Assembly (NCBI RefSeq): GCF_021018805.1
Contig: NC_086251.1
Span: forward strand, 42,788,767-42,852,766
Length of the DNA stretch: 64,000 bases
Origin: Prinia subflava
Taxonomy: Eukaryota; Chordata; Aves; Passeriformes; Cisticolidae
Direction: 5' to 3'
Position numbers and translations under genes: made by a program. The notes under the pieces are model-generated. The model was not told the DNA's origin. It worked only from the letters and a program-made list of their open reading frames with translations, and ran no database searches. Shown here in pieces: positions 26,282 through 36,775 of the stretch; the stretch's first letter is position 1, and each line of letters opens with the position of its first letter.

Positions 26282-26323
26282 TTTTTTTCTTTTTTTTTTT
26301 TTTTTTTTTCTTTTTTTTTTTAG
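26282..26323 (+). repeat. Poly-T tract ending in TAG
   Basis: About 40 T residues interrupted by single C bases at 26289 and 26310, followed directly by AG (26322-26323) and GATTACACTGG. It is a simple repeat, and on the + strand it also has the shape of a very strong polypyrimidine tract and acceptor. Confidence 0.9.
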
Positions 26324-29300
26324 GATTACACTGGAAGCTTTGCATTTTCCAGGGATTTAAGTTTTCTTTATTCTTAGACAATTTACAGCTTTTGATAAAT
26401 AAAAGGGTGTTTCAGCAATTGTGTTATAGAAAGTATTAGGTCTTTCTTTCTCCCAGGAAGGAATCTGTGGTTGACTAGTTGAATGAGCCAGATGATGATG
26501 GCGATTAGATCCTCTGTAACCTTTTTAATCCCCATCTCCTTTCTTTTAGTCAAGCAGGTGTTTTTCTCAATAGACCTTTTAAATTCAGGGTGGGGAAGAC
26601 ACAATAACTGAGTCACAGAGATGTATAAGTGCCAGCAAGGATGTTTAGGTGGAGTAAGACTTTTCCTCCTGATTGATGATATGCAGTTTTGACAAGACTT
26701 CCATTTCGTGATGAGTGTGATTGAAGGACAGTAGCTCATAAGCTGTCCCTGGGATATCCAGATATTGCAGATCCTTCATATAATGTAACAACATTGGTGT
26801 ATATTCCTGAAGGCAGGGGATGTGTCAGTGTCTGGCTTGATTTTGGTTCCTAAGATGTAGTCTAATGTCTAATTAGTCTTTTGTCTAATTACTTTTGTTA
26901 TTTGTTTTGAGGTATAGTGGGATAGGAAGATGAGGAATAAAAGGATTAGGATAACAATGTAATTGAAGTTTAGGATTGAGGGCAGCAAGATGACAGGTTA
27001 TAACTGGAGAAAGAAGAATAGCTGTTGTCAAGACTGATGCCTTGGTAAATATGAAAGGGCAGAAGGAATGGGACAATTCTCTCTTGGTCTTTTTTTATTC
27101 TCCTAATTTGTTTCATAGTGGTAGCTGGAAATGCTATCGTGCATCTAATACAACTGTGAGGCAAAGAAGCTGTATTATGCTGAATGCACTGCATTTAGTG
27201 GACAAGACCCACAGGAGTAACTTTGCAGAAGCTGGCAACTGAAAACACCTGTTAGGTCATCTCTAGGCAGTACAGACGTTTCAGCACACCTAGAATTGAC
27301 CCAGTTGAAGTGATTTCAAGTAATGAAGAGTCAGCTAAATCATGTATGCTCTTTGGGAGTTTATTGCAAAACTAGGTGAAAACTTTACCTATTTTCATTA
27401 TTATTGTTGTTAGTGCATATGGACACTTTCCTTCTTTGACTGTCCTCAAAATATTCTTTTGTCATTCTTTCACTCTTTTTACTCCTAAGGAATTAATTTC
27501 ATGGAAATTTGGAGCTGTGCATTATGTGTGCAGTCTATTTGATGTGGCCAAAATGAGTTAAGTATTAAAAAAAACTGTCAGAAGCTTCATTTTTTACTCA
27601 GACAATGTGCATTCTTTTGGCAGTGTACATGTTTCAACTGATGTTTTATTGTTAGCATTGATATGCCATAAACTTTTGGGGAGTAATAAATAGACAGATG
27701 TAATTTGAAAGTCGTGGTTCTCTTTTGTGGTTGGTGCAGTATGTGTTGTTTGCTCCCCATTAGAGCTGGTGGTCAAAGCTTGGATTGTTTTTTGTCAAGT
27801 GTAGCAAGCATAAATAAATAAGATGCTGAACTATCTGGCCAAGTAAATACCTGAAGAGCTGCTCTACAGTTGTTTCTCTGACTGGAAACAGAATAGTCAG
27901 ATATGGAGTCTACCTTGAGCTGCAAACATATGGCTGAGAACCTTAATTTTGGAGGCAGTGATCAAATCAGTCTGATTAGATTTCTGGCAAAACTTCTAAT
28001 CTATGTTGTTAGAGTTTTCTATTAGAACAGAATTTGATCTTCCTTGTTGCTTTGTTGAACTCCACTTGCAAGAGTGGAATAGCTCTCTCTATATCATGTT
28101 TTTTGGAACTGCTTTTTTATTACATGACCAAATTATGATGCTTCCTGCAGCAGCAAATTTTGTCTCCTTACTTAGTTTCTGCAGACATTTGCCTGATCTC
28201 TTCTCATTTGTTTTCTAATATGCATTCCTTTTACATCCCTTTTTCTGGTGATGGAAATAGTAAATTAACTTTCTAGTCCAGGTGCAGTAAGATAAGGGTC
28301 ACCATTACATTTTCTTTATGTAGATTTGGAAGAAGTTCTACCTTTTCTTATTGAGATTTTGCAGGATTTTTTTAAATGTTTTTATAAACTATCAAGTCTC
28401 CATTATTTAGTTATGCTTTCAGAGGCCTGATGATTAAAGGGCTGCTAATTACAGGTGTTACCAAGGTTTCTTTCCTCATGTGAAATGGCTGTTGATTTGC
28501 TCATGTAACCTGTGGTCATGCACAATGTGTTACTGGTTTCATCCTTTGACAACATTGCTTCTTGAAAATTACCTAAATTTCAATTTCCTGCCAAGAATGA
28601 AGAGCAAGATGCCATCATCATGAATTTTCCTATGGTTGAACTGATAGCTTCTTGTTAAATAGCAGAAGGTTATGATTATTAATAAACTTGTTAGGACCTT
28701 TACACCAGCATATGAAATACCCTCAGAGACTCGTCTGAAGTACTGGACTAAGCAAAATTTAATATAAAAAAACTTCCACTCCCTTTACAAAAATGTAAAG
28801 AAGTTGATGCCCCTTATATTTTCAGATTGGAGTGACTATTTTGTTGATAATTTGTGGAAAAATTATGCTGACACAATGTTAATATGCATCTCTTTCCAAA
28901 AGTTTCAATAAATATCTTATTTGTTCTCAAAAAGTTGATGGAGGGAAGGGGCGTTGACGTATCCCACAAATATTTGTACATTCAGCTACACACAGATAAA
29001 GCAAGTAGCCCATCTCTTATTATGCAGATATTTTCTGACCTGGAAAAAAGGGAACAACTACTGGCCATCAGATTTCTGCTTACAGGTTTGTTTGGGTTAG
29101 TGCTGCTCTGGTTGTTGTATCTGAATTATCTTTCTTTCAAGAACTCAGTGCCTTGCCAGAATATATGACTGCAAAATCCATCACAGTAAACCCCTGACAC
29201 GTTTAAGGTAAAGTTGGACAGCCTTTGGACCAGGTGAACTGCAGAACTGAGTTGACATTCCCAGCTGAACCAGAGTAGTGCTTGGCTTCATGAAGCATTA

Positions 29301-30564
29301 TGTAGAGTCACCTCAGAGAAAACTGGAATAAGACCCAGCAGAGGCAGATTTATACTGTGTTATTTCTTAGTGTTTCTGATCCTTACCTTGTGAACCTTGG
29401 TACCACAGTACCAAAGTCCTAAATATTATCAGGGTAGGCTTAGAAGCAAAATCTATGCTCTGTGAGGAGAAAATAAGCTGTTCAAGTAGTTGAGTCTCAT
29501 GAAAGACCTGTGAGCACATATTTGGTTCTAACTGCCTCTCATTGGAGGACTGACATGGTCTACCTGCAGCCAAAAGACTCTTAGAGAGACAAAAAAGTAA
29601 TCTGTCTTCATAAAGAGTGAGGAACTCACTTCCAAGCCTATCTTTGCTGCTGAAAGGCCTGATAACTAGTACAAAGAAAAGGAGAACTTGAAATTCAAGC
29701 AAGAGTAATTTTGGAAAGCGGGTTTTAATTTGTGAAGCCATCAACAATGAGTAAATCTAGTTTTGCTTACAACATTGCTGTGCCCCGTTGTAGTCTATAG
29801 TGCAAATATACACAGAAGTTATAGAACAAACTGATAAACTAAAGGAGTATATTTGTAATGTAGTTTTAGGGGGGCTGTTGTTATACCTGAGCATGGAGGG
29901 AGGGCATAGATAATTCACTACATGGTCATCTCCAGTTGTCTTACCGTAAGATTGCAGATAGAGCTGGTATTTAAACAAACAGAAGAATAAACCTTCTTTC
30001 CACACATCTTAAAATAGTCATACACCCTCTGTCTGGAGTTTAAAGCTGAATGAGGAGACTGAGTCTGTAAAATTATTCTTTTTCAAACTGAAATAGTGTA
30101 TGTGCACAGCACCAGAATGTGCTCTTTTGGTAATTCAGAATTATGACTGAAATTTCCTATATAACCCTGATTTTGGACACATTTGTCTGAATTTACTGAG
30201 GGCATGTTCTGTTGGATGTGCACAGGCCTGGAAGGGAAGAAGGGAAATATGATTCATTTTCACTCTGACATTGAGTCAGCTGTTCGCAAATAATTTCATT
30301 CCTGTTTGGCTGAGTTTTTGATGTCTGTTTTGGTAATGTGTTCTGAGATCTGTAGAGGAAGTCTCTTTAGCAAGGGAGAAGTGTACCAATTATTTCTACT
30401 GATGTGTAGCATTTATTTGGAATTCAGGTCAGAGAGAGCTTTGGTGAAGCTGCAGTTTTGTAAGCAAGTGTAGAAATTACCATTACATGATCCTACCTGA
30501 TTCTGTATCTATCTACCTTTACTCTGTACAAGGTTGCATGATACATGTTGCTGACTGGTATGGT
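26324..30564. other. Intron sequence, no recognised feature
   Basis: About 4.2 kb of AT-rich DNA. Open frames are short and unsupported, and I recognise no repeat copy. Confidence 0.5.
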
Positions 30565-30635
30565 AAGAAAAAAAAAAAAAAAAAAAACAAAAACAAAAAA
30601 AAAAAAAACAAAAAAAAACACCAAAAAACCAAACA
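30565..30635 (+). repeat. A-rich / (AAAAC) low-complexity tract
   Basis: A long A run from 30568, then AAAAC-type units and a CCAAAAAACC end. I looked upstream for a processed-transcript copy that could explain a poly-A tail and recognised none. The tract ends about 1 kb before the coding exon. Confidence 0.9.
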
Positions 30636-31629
30636 TTCCTCAGTTGTAGTTTTACTCAGATTAGAAAATGTACCCAGTAATTGCCTGTACTTTCTACATA
30701 GGTTTTATCCTTGTTGCAGTAACAGAAGCTGGTTATTTTTGCTTACTATTCTGTAACCATTATAATAGTGCTCAGAAAAATGAGGTGCTGTAAGTGGCTG
30801 AAACGTGGAGGAGTGTTGTTCCTGGCCTGCCTGTAGATTTGGACAAGACAGGAATTTTAGATACATTTTTCAAGAAGGTCAGGGGCCAATTTTATAACTG
30901 CTGAGTTATAAAATCTTGCTCCTAACTCAGACTGTTGAGCACAAGTCAGAATGTGAACTCCACTCGGTTTTGCTTCTCGGCTTCCTTGTCTGCAACAATA
31001 ATTTCTCACTTGTATGTCTGCCTTCCTCAGCTCAGATGGCCCTCATGAATGTGGGAGGACAGTGTTCAGCATGGGAGAGGTTTGGTGTTGTCCTTAAAAA
31101 CAAGGGCAAGGAACAAATTCTCAGGCTCAGTGGTGACAAGACAAATGGTGCTGGAAAAATGTGGACTAGGTAGCAAAAAATCTCATGAAGTCTTGAGAAA
31201 AGTATAGTCTCCTCCTGTGTGAACAGTCTTTAGCTGAAGGCATGTCCAACCTCGAGGAGAAATGCTAAATACTTCCTTTGAATCCCCTTAAAGGATTGAA
31301 TCCCATGCTTTTGAAACAGGAGTTGCTTGTGGTTTTTTCCCCCAAACAGCAGTGTTCTATCCAGCCTTGCCTGGGGTACTAGCACTAGTGAAGTTATTCA
31401 TTCGTGATAAGCCTTCTTGATAATTTTTGATAAACTCTTCACTTATCTTTGTCTTAAATGCTGCTTGTCTTTATTGAGGAACTGATCATGTACTTCATCA
31501 GGCCTGGCCAGCAGGGCCCCCTGATTTCACTCCTGTAACTAACAAAAGCATGTGCTTGCTTCAATTTTTTCTCACAGAAGTCATAGTATTACCACCGGAC
31601 TTGGCAAATAAGTAACTAACACATTTTTC
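30636..31629. other. NRXN3: Intron sequence immediately upstream of the coding exon
   Basis: About 1 kb of non-coding sequence. It holds a second strong acceptor-like site, CAATTTTTTCTCACAG, ending at 31577. Otherwise nothing is recognised. Confidence 0.6.
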
Positions 31630-31649
31630 TTTGGCTTTGTGTCTTGTAG
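31630..31649 (+). promoter_or_regulatory. NRXN3: 3' splice site of the neurexin exon
   Basis: The stretch before the exon is pyrimidine-rich (TTTGGCTTTGTGTCTTGTAG) and ends in AG at 31648-31649. Possible branch-point sequence lies in ACTAAC at 31615-31620. The position gives the phase-1 split alanine codon expected at the alpha/beta junction of neurexins. Confidence 0.9.
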
Positions 31650-31831
31650 CTGGTGCCACATATATATTTGGGAAGAGTGGAGGTCTCATCCTGTACACCT
31701 GGCCAGCCAATGACAGACCGAGCACAAGGACAGACCGTCTTGCTGTGGGCTTCAGCACAACAGTGAAGGATGGCATTCTTGTCCGGATTGACAGTGCCCC
31801 TGGGCTTGGGGATTTCCTGCAGCTGCACATA
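31650..31831 (+). CDS. NRXN3: Neurexin-3 internal exon, start of the sixth LNS (laminin-G) domain
   Basis: Neurexins are presynaptic single-pass adhesion proteins; the sixth LNS domain binds neuroligins, LRRTMs and cerebellins. This 182-bp exon follows an AG acceptor and is followed by GTGAGT. The first codon is split: its G comes from the previous exon and CT from this one, giving Ala; the last codon ATA ends in phase 0. The 61 residues include [21 protein letters not shown] and [26 protein letters not shown] and [16 protein letters not shown] are neurexin-3-like; neurexin-1 has KGGALITYTWPPND. By alignment to rat neurexin-1 beta, Asn21, Ser25, Arg27 and Leu53 of the exon correspond to neuroligin contacts Asn103, Ser107, Arg109 and Leu135, and Asp55 to calcium ligand Asp137. 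All are kept. One difference from my memory of mammalian NRXN3 is Thr28 (usually Ser). It is the first coding exon common to alpha and beta forms, so both need it. No frameshift or stop is present, so it looks functional. Confidence 0.94.
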
Positions 31832-31837
31832 GTGAGT
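31832..31837 (+). promoter_or_regulatory. NRXN3: 5' splice site of the neurexin exon
   Basis: GTGAGT follows the last coding triplet ATA. It matches the U1 consensus well, although the last exon base is A rather than G. If the intron were retained, the reading frame would run 15 further codons and stop at TAA (31877-31879), truncating the LNS domain. Confidence 0.9.
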
Positions 31838-34800
31838 ACAGACAGGCCCACGGCTCTCCCAGACCTGGGTTTCTCTTAACTGCATATGTGTTTGAAGAAA
31901 ACTTACTCTAAAATACCATGTGTCGTATTCTGTATGTTCTATGTCTTCAATTCTCATCAGATTAAACTGCCTGTAGTAGTTCTTCAGGGTTTTGTAGAGT
32001 TGCTGAATGTGATGCACAGGGAATTAAATCTCGATGCCAAAAGTAATTGGGGAAGGAGGAAGCAAACAAAACAAAACTCAAAAGCCTTATGAGATTCAAT
32101 AGTGGGATTTATTCAAAAAGTGAAGAAACATTTTGCATCAGTGGTAATCTACTGATTCGTATGCACAGTCCTGAATACAGCTGAATTTATGGTGAAGTAT
32201 TTCTATTCTTGGAACGCAAAGAATAAAAGAGAATGATAGATGGTTGGTTTTTTCCTCACGAAGAAAGTTAAGTGAGAACTGAAGGGATCCTCAAGCTGAT
32301 ATAGCTGATGCTTGCTTTAGCAGGATTGTTGAAAAGAATAAGAATTTGATGTTAGTGCAACCTAGCTTTGGAAGAAGAAAGCTGTGAGAACTTCAGTGAA
32401 GAGGGTTTTAGGATAGTGGAATTACTTGAGAAAATGAGAACACTAGGACTGGAAACACTTGGAGTTTATTACTTTATATGATTCTTTGGGAGGAGAAGAG
32501 GCTGTTTGCTTTGTTTTCATCTGGCAAATTGCCAAGAGGTACTAGCGGTAGAAGCTGGTCATATTACTTGATGTTCAGATTATTTGTAATGTATTATGCA
32601 TTAATTCATAGTGGAAGGGAAATTGAGCCATTTGCAAATTTTGAATGAGCTGGGGATATGTTGACATTTCATGGAACCTTGAAGATGTAAGTTAACAGGA
32701 AGGAATGCCAGGGGCCAAAACAGACCTAATGTGAATGACAAAGGGCCTGAATCTGCTGCTGGAGTTTGCCATACTCAGAATCATGTTGAAGCACTGGGTA
32801 TATTGCAGGGTCGTTCTGAACCAACCAGAAACAGTGTTCTAGTACTCATTGCCAGCATTTTCATTAAAAGAAATAACAACAAAAGAAAATCATTGTTTTC
32901 TCTTTCCAACCGGTTTTCAAAAAGAAAATAATGAAAATTTTTCAGCATCTTTCCATATTTTTTTTTTCAAACTACTCTGTATGGCATGGTGCTAGTTTCA
33001 GATTATTTCAGATATTTAAATAAAATCTGCTAATTGTGGTTGATATTACTTAAAGTTCTGTTACATGCTTCCTGTGTATTTTTGGCCAATTTTATCCCTG
33101 AAGCTGTTCACTAGCAGTAAATATAGAACTAGTTCAGCTCTAATTTCTCTTGTTCTTTTGCGGTCAGGATGGATTAGGAGGATTTTCCAGTCATTCAGAA
33201 GAGCAAAGGCATGCTGCTGTGCTCTTCTGGGTATGGTATTACTGTTCATCATATATATCACTGACTCTGCCTAACTGTTCAAATAAAGAATGTGGTCTGA
33301 GACTCACGCTGTGACATGCAATAGGAAAGTTGAAGAGGAACTTTTAAAGTGTTATTGACTTCTTGAATGTCTGTAAGACTTTGTTATCTCTGGTTTATGG
33401 TTCAAAGAAATAGAAATGAGCTTACATCAGGATTACTTTGGAAAAAAATGAAATCTGAAGTTAAAGGTGCATCTTGAACTCACACTTAAAATGCAAGACC
33501 ATTTAGGATCTCTTAGCAAATTACATGCAAACTTGTCATGAGACCAAGATCTTTTGTAACTGAAACTGTTTGTGTTTTAATTTTCTAAAAAAAAAAATCT
33601 CTTGGATGCAAAATATTTCAGCCTTTCCTAGGCTGAATACAGACTGAGCATTGCCAGGGTTCTGTTTTTGTACCCAAGAGAGTAGAAAGAACAGGGTTTC
33701 GTTAAGACTAACCTGCATTATTATGCAGGCAGTATATCAGCAGAGGCTGTAGACCATGAAAAAATGAGTGATCTACTTCAGTATTCTATTTTTTGTTTTG
33801 CTGTATTTTTAGCTGCCTTTACTGATGTAACAATTACAGTTTTTCTCTTAGGGTGATTTCACCATGTTAGACCATCTTTTTTATTCTTGTATTTGTTCAA
33901 GTTTAATTTTTGTGAATACAAATAATCTTATCTATCATATCTTGACTGTGTTTACATTGATGTCTATTTGAACAGTGCTTTTACTCTTGCCTTTCTAGGA
34001 TTTCAAGCTGTGTAGACTAAGTCTTTGAGTCTGATACAGTTCTTGAATACCAGAAGTGGTTAAGCAGTTTTCAGTCCAAAAGTGTTTACTGCCCCTTGTG
34101 CCTCATTTCCTTCATGTAACAGCTAAGAACTGTGTACATTTCTCCTAATTTAGTTTATACAAATTATGAGCTCCTGCAGATTGGTATAGAACACATCTTC
34201 AATCAAAGATATTTTATAGTGAAGCAGCCAGTGGATCAGCAAAAAATGAAGTGTGACAAAGGCTTCTTTGTCACAACAAGAAACTATTTATAAAATGGCT
34301 AAGTGCAGGATACAACATCTTGTATAACACATTTAGCTGAGGAAGTGAACAACTAGTGAATGAGAGTGACTAGACTGTGTGCTGGTAAGGGAAGGGAATT
34401 AGGATGCGCTTTCAAGCAAAAGATTATATTGTCTAGATTCTTAGAAGGTTTAAAAGAGCAAAATTTTTACCAAGACATTTTTTACCAAGAAAAATCTTGG
34501 TAGCCAAGGTAATCAAGGTAAATCAAGCAACCATCCTGAGATAGTGCTCTGCAGGTCTCCTGCAGTTCATTAACATCTAAAAATTATATGAATGTAGCTT
34601 TCTGCTAGAAGTTCTCTGGCAGAGACTTCTGAATATATTGTCTTTAATAAGTACCACCTGAGAATTAACATATGGTTGAAGGGTTGAAACCATGGCTGCT
34701 AACCTCCTAGGCAAGGTGGAAAAAGAGCCAAATGAGGGACTGGAAGAACTGTTTTGATTTATCATTAGTGTATGAAGATTCACTGGAGTCTCTCCACATC

Positions 34801-35394
34801 ATCATATGTATCTTTTATAAACATTTGTTACTAAGATTTTTCAATTCTTGAAGTTCGGACTATTGAATGCATACCTTTAACTTAACATCCTATTTAAGGT
34901 AATTGGGATTGGCAAGAGAATCCTCACCTAAGATGTGACATGTATGCACATATTCTGCAGTACCTTAAAAAGTGTCCTACGTCCCTTTTCTACAGTGGGG
35001 CAGGTTTCTGCTTAGCTGTGTAGGCCAGATGGAGTGCTGGCACCACAACGGTTGGGGTGGCAGTACTGTTCCCTGTCAGCAAGGAATTGCTTGGGAGACT
35101 ACAACGAGCACTGAGCTCTTGCATGACAGAGAGGTTCTGAGTGTCTTACAGAGCACGTCACAAGTATTTACATCCTTTCTATAAATGTGTTATTAAATGC
35201 AAATTTTAAGCCACATCTTTCTTTTTCCTTAGGATGATAGTCACCTTCAGCTGAGGCTGTCATCTTAATGGCACTCCATTTCTTTATCACTAGAATTGGA
35301 GATGGTAAAATTACCATCCCTAACCCTAAAAGCTAATTTGTAAGTTAACAAAGAAACCTTAATGAATTCAAAAGTCAGTGACTATGCCATCAGT
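31838..35394. other. NRXN3: Intron sequence downstream of the coding exon
   Basis: Non-coding, AT-rich. Small inverted repeats occur at 34483-34502 (TACCAAG and CTTGGTA around AAAAAT) and at 35301-35318 (8-bp arms). No second neurexin exon is found; in particular the next LNS6 exon is absent. Confidence 0.6.
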
Positions 35395-35753
35395 GCACTG
35401 GAATTTGGAAGGAAGCACAGCTGGAACAGCTAACCCAAACTGGCCGTAGTGACATTCCATACCAAAAGATAACATGCCTTGCAAAAAATGCGGGGAAAGG
35501 AAGGGTAAGAGGGAATGCTGACGGTTTATGGCAAATGTCTTTCCAAGAAACTTATGCATGTTGAGGCCATGCTTGCCAGAAAGTGGCTCAACCTCTGCCT
35601 GTAAAGAGAAGCAGTATGGTTTTGGTTCACTTACTCAACAGTCTTTATCTTACTTTTGCTTCTCCTGTTTTCTCTGCATCCTTGTTGGGGAGGGGTAAGT
35701 GAATGAGCAGATTGGGGATGCTTAGTTACTAGACAGGGTCAAGCTGTCACACA
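35395..35753 (+). mobile_element. ERVL-like LTR fragment
   Basis: Forward-orientation remnants of an avian LTR family: 'cagctggaacagctaaccca', 'actggccgtagtgacattcc' (LTR consensus I remember: gctgacccaaactggcc...attccata), 'tttatggcaaatgtctttcc', 'gaggccatgcttgccagaaa', 'gtggctcaacctctgcctgt', then 'cagtctttatcttacttttg' replacing the usual polyadenylation-region text, and an end near GGGTCAAGCTGTCACACA. The 5' boundary is unclear, so it is probably incomplete or heavily mutated. No internal viral genes adjoin it. Confidence 0.7.
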
Positions 35754-36436
35754 AAGTCTTGACCTGGAAGAGGGGCTCTGTTCCTGACCATGTACTTTGA
35801 AAATAGTGAATGTATTATAGGCTACCATATGCAGATCACCTGCACAAAAAAAAATGGACTATAATATGGCTGCTTGCCTGTTATGTCAGGGTTTATAGAA
35901 TAAAAAATCCCCATAGCAAATACATATGATTTTAGCATTGTTATTTTGGCTGAGAGAGGCTATATCTGAATAAGTCTCAAATCCAAGATATGCATGTCAC
36001 TGGCTTCTTTGCCAGATGGTGCAAAACTGCCAAAGAGCCTGACTTTTTTTTTTTTTTTTAATAGAAGCATTCTATTTAAATACACAATCATCTTGTCCTA
36101 AAATGCTCTCAGTCTTTTCCTGTCCTTTCCTAAGCTCTTTTGGTCTCTGAAGTCCCATGTGTTTGTGCATGCTGCATTTATCATTCCCTAGAGCACACAA
36201 GAATTAGTAAAGGAAAACTAATTTGAGGACAGGAAACAGACTTCCAGTTTTCAAGCCAGCTTGAAAACAAATTATTGGTACTTCTTTTCTTATTTTTTGA
36301 AGGTGATTAATAATCCATTTTTAATGTCTTTTAACTAGTTCATGTTGTGCATAGGAGTTGTGCATTTATAGTTATCTCCTAGCTCTTGAGCAGGAGTCTC
36401 TGGTGGGAGGCTGTGAGTTGAGTTTAAAGCTGTGAC
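35754..36436. other. Intron sequence between LTR fragment and CpG-rich block
   Basis: AT-rich DNA with a poly-T run near 36043-36059. No other feature is recognised. Confidence 0.55.
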
Positions 36437-36775
36437 CTTCGGGGAGTTTTTCACGCGGCGTGCCCGTTGGCGGCTGGCTCCCTTTGGCTCTGCCCCATCC
36501 GGGTATCTCAGGGACCTTTTGGCTCTGTCCGCGCTCCGCCGCCTCTGCCTGCCCCAGGTGTGTGAGTGAGCGTGCACTGCTGATGTCCCGTGGCTAAAGA
36601 TGATGGGTTTTGGATCCCCAGCTCCGTTCAGGCAGCGTGGAAGCTCAGGGATTCATTAACTCCTCACTCGGTGACAGTTTGTGCACAGGTCCTAGCGGTT
36701 TTGCAGTTGTCATTGAGCATTGTGACACTGATAGGAGACATGGAAGAAAGAGTTGGTAAGGCAGCGTTGGCGTGA
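36437..36775. promoter_or_regulatory. CpG-rich block, candidate small CpG island
   Basis: I count 13 CpG dinucleotides between 36440 and 36590, and 19 up to 36772, in a region otherwise nearly free of CpG. The core contains TTTTTCACGCGGCGTGCCCG and TCTGTCCGCGCTCCGCCGCC, with GC-box-like GGCGGAGCGCGGA on the minus strand. Open frames on both strands (minus 36335-36577, plus 36590-36775) have no homology that I recognise. It could be a promoter-associated CpG island for an intronic transcript, or a young GC-rich insert such as an unrecognised retroelement part. The CpG density is seen directly; promoter function is inference. Confidence 0.5.

Noticed and set aside
30487..30756. A-rich tract as the poly-A tail of a processed pseudogene
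   Set aside because: The preceding sequence resembles no known transcript and no target duplication is visible; a simple repeat is the better reading.
31561..32017. Minus-strand open frames across the neurexin exon
   Set aside because: They are antisense shadows of the real exon; splice signals and protein homology are all on the + strand.
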